From Ailanthus altissimus (taxonomy: Eukaryota; Streptophyta; Magnoliopsida; Sapindales; Simaroubaceae): a stretch of DNA of 64,000 bases. Under the pieces are notes generated by a model, which was not told the origin of the DNA, made no database searches, and was given only the letters and a program-made list of their open reading frames with translations. The translations under genes were made by a program, and so were the position numbers. The stretch lies in assembly GCA_946807835.1 (NCBI GenBank), contig OX327699.1, forward strand, positions 23,300,014 through 23,364,013. Direction: 5' to 3'. Below are positions 58,886-64,000 of this stretch, piece after piece. The first letter of the stretch is position 1; each line of letters starts with the position of its first letter.

Positions 58886-61134
58886 CTTCGTTTGTCTCTC
58901 ACTGTTTTGTTTCTTCTTCTTCAGAGAGGGGAATAAAATGTAGCGTTAGATCAATGCATGCAGTGCAATCACAGTTGGGCTTTGAAAATCGAAAGTCTAT
59001 ATTAAGTAGAGTTCTGCAGTTCCTTGTAAAGCGAATCGTAGCCTTCAAGTATCAAAATTTAATTGAATAAAAAATGGAAAAATCTTTGGAAGTGAGTAAA
59101 AGCAGAGGAAGAAAAAGGGTTGCATAAGAAATATGTGTCCCCTAGTCTCTAACACCTGCAACTTGGCATTTGGCTGGGTCGTCTACTATACTGATTTGAC
59201 GGTACATTGACTGTGTTTGCTTTTATGGGTAATTGAACTTCGAATCGAACCCAAGCAGAATCCAACTGGCGTCAAATTTAACGGAGTTAAAAAGGTTCAC
59301 AGTAGTGTACTATATACTACCAAAGGGTCTATGTATTATTGTACGTACTCAGCTAATGGGTGATTTTTGACGGCGTGATCTGGTGGTATGAAAGACAGTG
59401 GCATGACAAGTTTGCAGGCTTCTCACTCTATTGTCAGATCAGCCAGTTGGATTTTTTAACGTGGTGATAATTTGTTTTTCCTCCTTAGGTTTTACACGAT
59501 CTGCCAATGAGAAAGTTTTTATGCTTTGGCAATATTTGATTCCCGAGTTGGTGAATGACCAACTATTTACAGACTCACAGGGATCAAACTTCTCAGACGC
59601 TGTCGTTTAATCAATGTAAAAGTTTGGAAACAGTTGTTTTTATGCGTTGTAGCGTAGGCCTTGGCCTCGGAAAATTCAAATCTTTTGGGATCATAAAATA
59701 TCCTGTCCTTTCTTGAGAAAACTGATAAATGGGTTTTGAAGGGAATAGATGGACCCATTGCAAAGGCTGTCTGTGTCTTTTAGCCTAACTACAGACATTT
59801 GCTCTCTGACTCTGTTCGGCTGAAAGTCCACTCTCTTTTTCGTCCTTTTCCTCTTCTTACACCAATCTGAACCGTCAAGTTGTGGGCCCTAAGTCGAATG
59901 GACAGTTACGATCCTTCTATGATTTCATTAAGTGGTAAGTGCCCATCTGCTGCAAAACAATCTAACATTATCCGATTCCATCTATACTACAAGATAGAAT
60001 ATTAATACCGAGTCAATACCATTTAACTCAACGAGTCAGATCGTGGACTGTGCCAGAAATTAGAGTACTTTCTTAAGTAGTGGTAACGAAGAGTTGAACC
60101 TTTGCTGTTCCTTTTTTACGGAATATCATTCCACTAGCTCGTTGGAGAACAAATTCGTATTCTCATCTGTGTAAATGAGAATTTTTGAATGAGAATAATA
60201 TTAGAACTAAGTGCAATGGAGAATAAAGATATTTGCTTTTAGCAACAAAAACATGTATATCTTTTTAATTAATTGTACTTTGGGGCGACCTAGCAACATT
60301 CTGCATAAAGGAGAAGGAAGGCCTAGGCGTCTAGTTCCACTTCAACGCCATGCTGGCGGCTAAGCTAATGTTGTTTTGAATAATGAAGGTGGCTCTGTTA
60401 ATGGGTTCAAATCTTCGAGTTGATAGTTAATATAATTAAATGAGCCAACCCCAAATGACCAAAAACGACCACTGTAGAAAATCTTCAAAGAATACCAGTA
60501 ACGAAGGCATTTTCCAATTTTCCAAATCATTATTGCTGACATGTGCCTTTTCGCTAGCCCACTTCGCGAGGAACATGCCCAATAATATGGCAAATGCAAC
60601 TGTCCAATAGGCTCACGAAGATTCTTTTGCCCGAAAAATCGAGGTTGGGAATTGGAAACAGCCACTTGAATTAAATTTTGCAATCACGCCTACTTTTAGC
60701 CAATTAAGCCAATGGGCCATGGCCCTTTTTTCCTTACCAGTTTGGAAAATTGGAAGAGAGATTGATGGATGATTTGATGGACCAGACGATAACTAGCACG
60801 TCTATCTATGAATAAAATCTACAACTTTCAATAATGAAATGATGAAGAAGAATCATTCTCACCAGCGTTCTATCAAATGGAGTGTTCCAGTGGGCAAAAG
60901 ATCACATCCAAACGTCAAAAACATCTTATCATTTTCCTTTTTGTTATCTTTTAGGGTTCCAATATCCGACTTCAAATCGGGCTGCTCCATTTTGTTCTGT
61001 AATTGGTCCGTTAAATACAGCCTCAACAACTAACGATATTTTGGGCCCATCACAATCCCTTGATTGGTACAATCCAAATGGAGCTATTCAATCCTCGGTT
61101 GTTTCTCTTAAATCCCTATTTTATTATTATTTAA
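58886..61134. other. Promoter side of CLV1-like gene and intergenic DNA
   Basis: More GC than the far intergenic DNA, but no recognisable coding sequence. A pyrimidine-rich leader lies on the minus strand near 58900-58930. No RNA gene seen. Confidence 0.4.
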
Positions 61135-61815
61135 AATATTATCATTAATATTATTAAAATATGGCCTAATTTTTTTATAAATTTAAAAAATCGATATCAA
61201 TATTCAATTTTTAAAAAAATATCACTTACCCAATCATTAATGATTTATCAAAAAAAAATAATAAATTCAAAGTTAATCAAATCATTTCATACTTTGAATA
61301 TTCATATCCTTTAAAAAAAAATTAATTACAAAATATAAAAAATTAGCTACCGATTAGCGGCCATTTGGTTGTTGAACCAAGTAGCCAAAATGGTCGTTGG
61401 TCTAGCAGTCATAATGGTCGCCAGTTTAAGGGGTCATAATGGTCGTCAGTCTAAGTGGTCAAAATGGCTGTTTGCATTGATGTCCAAATGGTCGCCGATG
61501 AAATTTTTTTTTAAAATTTTATTATTTTTATTATTATTTTATTTTATTTTATTTTTTATTATTATTAATTATTTTATTATATTTATAAGTTAAAATTTTA
61601 AATTTTTTGCTAATGTCATGTCACGAAGTGTAAAGAGAAAAATAGTCATTTGATACTGATTAACATTAAATTTATTAATTTTAACATAATAGTTTTAATA
61701 GTTAGGCATTCGTGTATATTTTATAAAAAAAAAAATGAGTACTAACATCAATTTTTTAAATATGTAAATATTGAAAAAATTAGGCTATACTTTAAGAGTA
61801 TTAATGATAATATCT
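61135..61815. mobile_element. Second long-TIR non-autonomous DNA element
   Basis: The left arm (TTATCATTAATATTATTAAA, ATATGGCCTAATTTTTTT, TTTAAAAAATCGAT from about 61139) is matched by the reverse complement of the right arm (TTATCATTAATACTCTTAAA, GTATAGCCTAATTTTTTC, TTTAAAAAATTGAT). The arms are about 100 bases. Between them is a tandem repeat and AT-rich filler, with no transposase. Ends and target duplication are uncertain. Confidence 0.65.
61380..61500 (+). repeat. Minisatellite of ATGGTCG units
   Basis: Four to five imperfect units of about 25-29 bases, typified by AATGGTCGTCAGTCTAAGTG, form the GC-rich core of the long-TIR element. Confidence 0.75.
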
Positions 61816-63242
61816 CTTATTATTTTAACAATTTTTACGAAATAATAAAATCACCAAAAAAATACATAGAAAAAAAGTTATGAATTTAAAGCTTGTTGCT
61901 CGATTTCTTCTTTGTTAATTCCTGACGTGTCTTATCTTTTTATCTTTATCAAATTTTTTAATCTCAATTTTTTCTTTTAAGTAATATTATTATTAATATT
62001 ATATTAAAATTTGTTGTTTAGTCATGATCAATTTATGAAAAATTTTAATTATAATATTTTTTATTATGTCAACTTTCTTATAATAATAATAATTTTTATG
62101 GATTATCTTTTTCATATAAACTATAAATTTAATATTTACATAATATCATATTTTGTTATTATTATTCATAGTAAAAATACAAAAGGATTTCAAATTTTCT
62201 AATATGGCATCAAATCCGGATTAATTACATACCAAAACTCTCCTTCTGATTCAGTTTGTTCACCTACATCACTTCCTTGCATAATCTACTAACCAATTGT
62301 TTATAAGGGTCTTTTTGCAAATAATTCAAAGTTACTTTTGGGTTAGATTGCAAACTTGCTAAACTATTTAGATTACAAACTTGCTAAACTATCAAGGTTC
62401 CTTTGATATTTGAAATATATTTGGGGCTTTTGGACATTTTAAATAAATTTGAGGTTAATATGAAATTTCACATGAATCCAAGGTAATTATGCAATTTTAA
62501 ATAAATTAGGAGAAAATATACAATTTCAAAATTATTAAGCAAATTTAATTTTTTAAAAATTATAAGGCTCATTTAGTATTTTTTGTGCCACACAAAATTC
62601 AAGTATAATTTGTTCATGTGATTTTTCTTAAAGATTTTTAGTTGATAGATTTGTTATTTTAGTTTAAGAGAAATTTTAAATTTTCTTATCTTGACAAATT
62701 CACCTAATAAAAATTTAGTGTTACAACTCATTAAAAATTATAATCTTTGATAATTTTTGGTCTCTTCATTGTTTGCTATAATTTTTTGACAACACAATTA
62801 CAAGTTTTTATTTTTGTAATTTCTAACACAACTTTAGCATAAACGTACTTGCACTTACAACTATTGTTTCAATTTTTACATCAATGCATTTATATTTAAA
62901 ATAATTGACTTTCTCAACCCATTTATTACTCTCTAAAAATATCGTCACTTTCTAACAACATTGCCTCTCTCAAACACTAGCTGCCTCTCACATGTGCAAT
63001 TATAAATTTGTTGTTTAGTATTTTATTATATACATATATATATATATATATATGTTTGTAAAGTAACTGAACTTCGTATTAAATTGAAATATCATAATAT
63101 TGAGGAGTATCCTTTACAACACACTTGGAAATAAAACTAAGAAATGTACTTGTAACAAGAAAATTAGAAATTTAATGTAGAGCTAACTTTATTAATCCAT
63201 GAGTTACTTTGTTAATAATCCTCGAAATATAAGAGACTTTAA
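61816..63242. other. Intergenic AT-rich DNA, no gene seen
   Basis: Contains a TA microsatellite at about 63028-63053. No coding similarity. Confidence 0.45.
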
Positions 63243-63890
63243 AATAAGGGTGGGCATGGTTCAGTTTTAAAAAAAAACAAAACTAAAAAAAATGATTTTA
63301 GAGAGGAAAATCAAATCGGACTGAACTAATTTTTTTCGATTTAGTTTTTTCAATTTTGGGCTTTTTTATTTTTTTCTTCATTTTAAGTTTTTGACATTTT
63401 TAATTTATTTGTCCAAAAAAATTATTGAATCATTTTTTGACCAATTTTATATTAACATAATTATAATTTATTTAATTTGAGATAAATTTAAAATTTTTAT
63501 TTATTAATAATATATAAATTTCTAATAATGTCTATAAAATAAAGAGATTATATGTGGGTTTATATATCATAAATTTAAATTTTAGGTTTTTTTTTTAATT
63601 TTTAGTTTTATATTTCTAGTTTAGTGAGGGATTTTATGTAGGTTAGTTTATATTTGTATTTTAATCCTCCGTTTATTTAACACTGCGTAATAATTTAAAT
63701 TAATTTTATTAAAATATTCAATTTTTTCAATTCTTTTTTTTATTTTAAAAAATTGATTAGTTCAGTTCGATTTTTTCAAATAAAAATCAACTAATTTTTT
63801 TTATTACAAAATAACCAAATCGAATCGACCGGTCCGGACTTGTTTAATTTAATTTTTTGATTTTCGATTTAAATTGTCCAAACTTTACTT
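63243..63890. repeat. Possible degraded hAT-type MITE
   Basis: Starts with AAGGGTGGGCATGGTTCAGT and carries AACCAAATCGAATCGACCGG near the right side, as in common plant hAT MITEs. The right end is too degraded to confirm inverted repeats or a target duplication. Confidence 0.35.
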
Positions 63891-64000
63891 TAACATAACA
63901 TAATTGAAAGATTGCAAACAAATGAGGATATCATGTATAACTATAACAACTTCAAAAGCTTCCACTTTCTTCGCAAGAATATCATTGATCATCACAGTAG

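Noticed and set aside
59567..60683. Short minus-strand frames upstream of the CLV1-like gene
   Set aside because: No start context, splice pattern or family similarity; consistent with chance frames in intergenic DNA.

Overview
The window is nuclear DNA of a flowering plant, almost certainly a eudicot: GT-AG introns, AT-rich intergenic DNA, many small retroelement relics, and proteins that match Arabidopsis families end to end. The genes and repeats look like those of a woody eudicot such as Citrus, but that is inference, not proof.

Layout. Bases 1-2496 (-) hold the 5' half of an ER-type HSP90 (GRP94/SHEPHERD), with an exact ER-stress element upstream. At 5832-6164 (+) is a one-exon gene for a small two-helix membrane protein. 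A frameshifted pentatricopeptide (PPR) fragment follows at 6.5-6.9 kb. From 7 to 15.2 kb there is a gene-free block with a miniature LTR retrotransposon (TRIM), a decayed Ty1/copia polyprotein, a long-TIR DNA element, tandem repeats and a microsatellite. CIP8, a COP1-interacting RING-H2 E3 ligase, is at 16548-17663 (+). At 19.1-19.9 kb is a relic of an endogenous pararetrovirus. The DEAD-box helicase RH28 runs 22737-28691 (+) in 19 exons and carries a SINE in one intron. A TFIIS N-terminal-domain protein with five EAR-like DLN motifs occupies 29877-32993 (-), with spliced 5' leaders reaching about 34.9 kb. A kinesin-6 gene (39641-46000, -) keeps its exon-intron structure but has at least three frameshifts, so I call it a pseudogene; its tail has amplified 16-residue repeats and duplicated exons. 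From 46 to 55 kb is another repeat-rich stretch, with a non-autonomous LTR element and a hAT-like MITE, both with visible target-site duplications. A CLAVATA1-type receptor kinase is at 55397-58885 (-). The last 5 kb is AT-rich intergenic DNA with a second long-TIR element.

The intact genes do not form a pathway: they cover ER folding, light-signalling ubiquitination, ribosome biogenesis, chromatin or transcription, and meristem signalling, as is usual in plants. The promoter logic is readable in two cases: ERSE/UPRE boxes at the ER chaperone and telo-boxes at the ribosome-biogenesis helicase. I found no convincing wholly new system. The most unusual items are the decaying, repeat-expanded kinesin-6 and the set of dated-looking miniature mobile elements.
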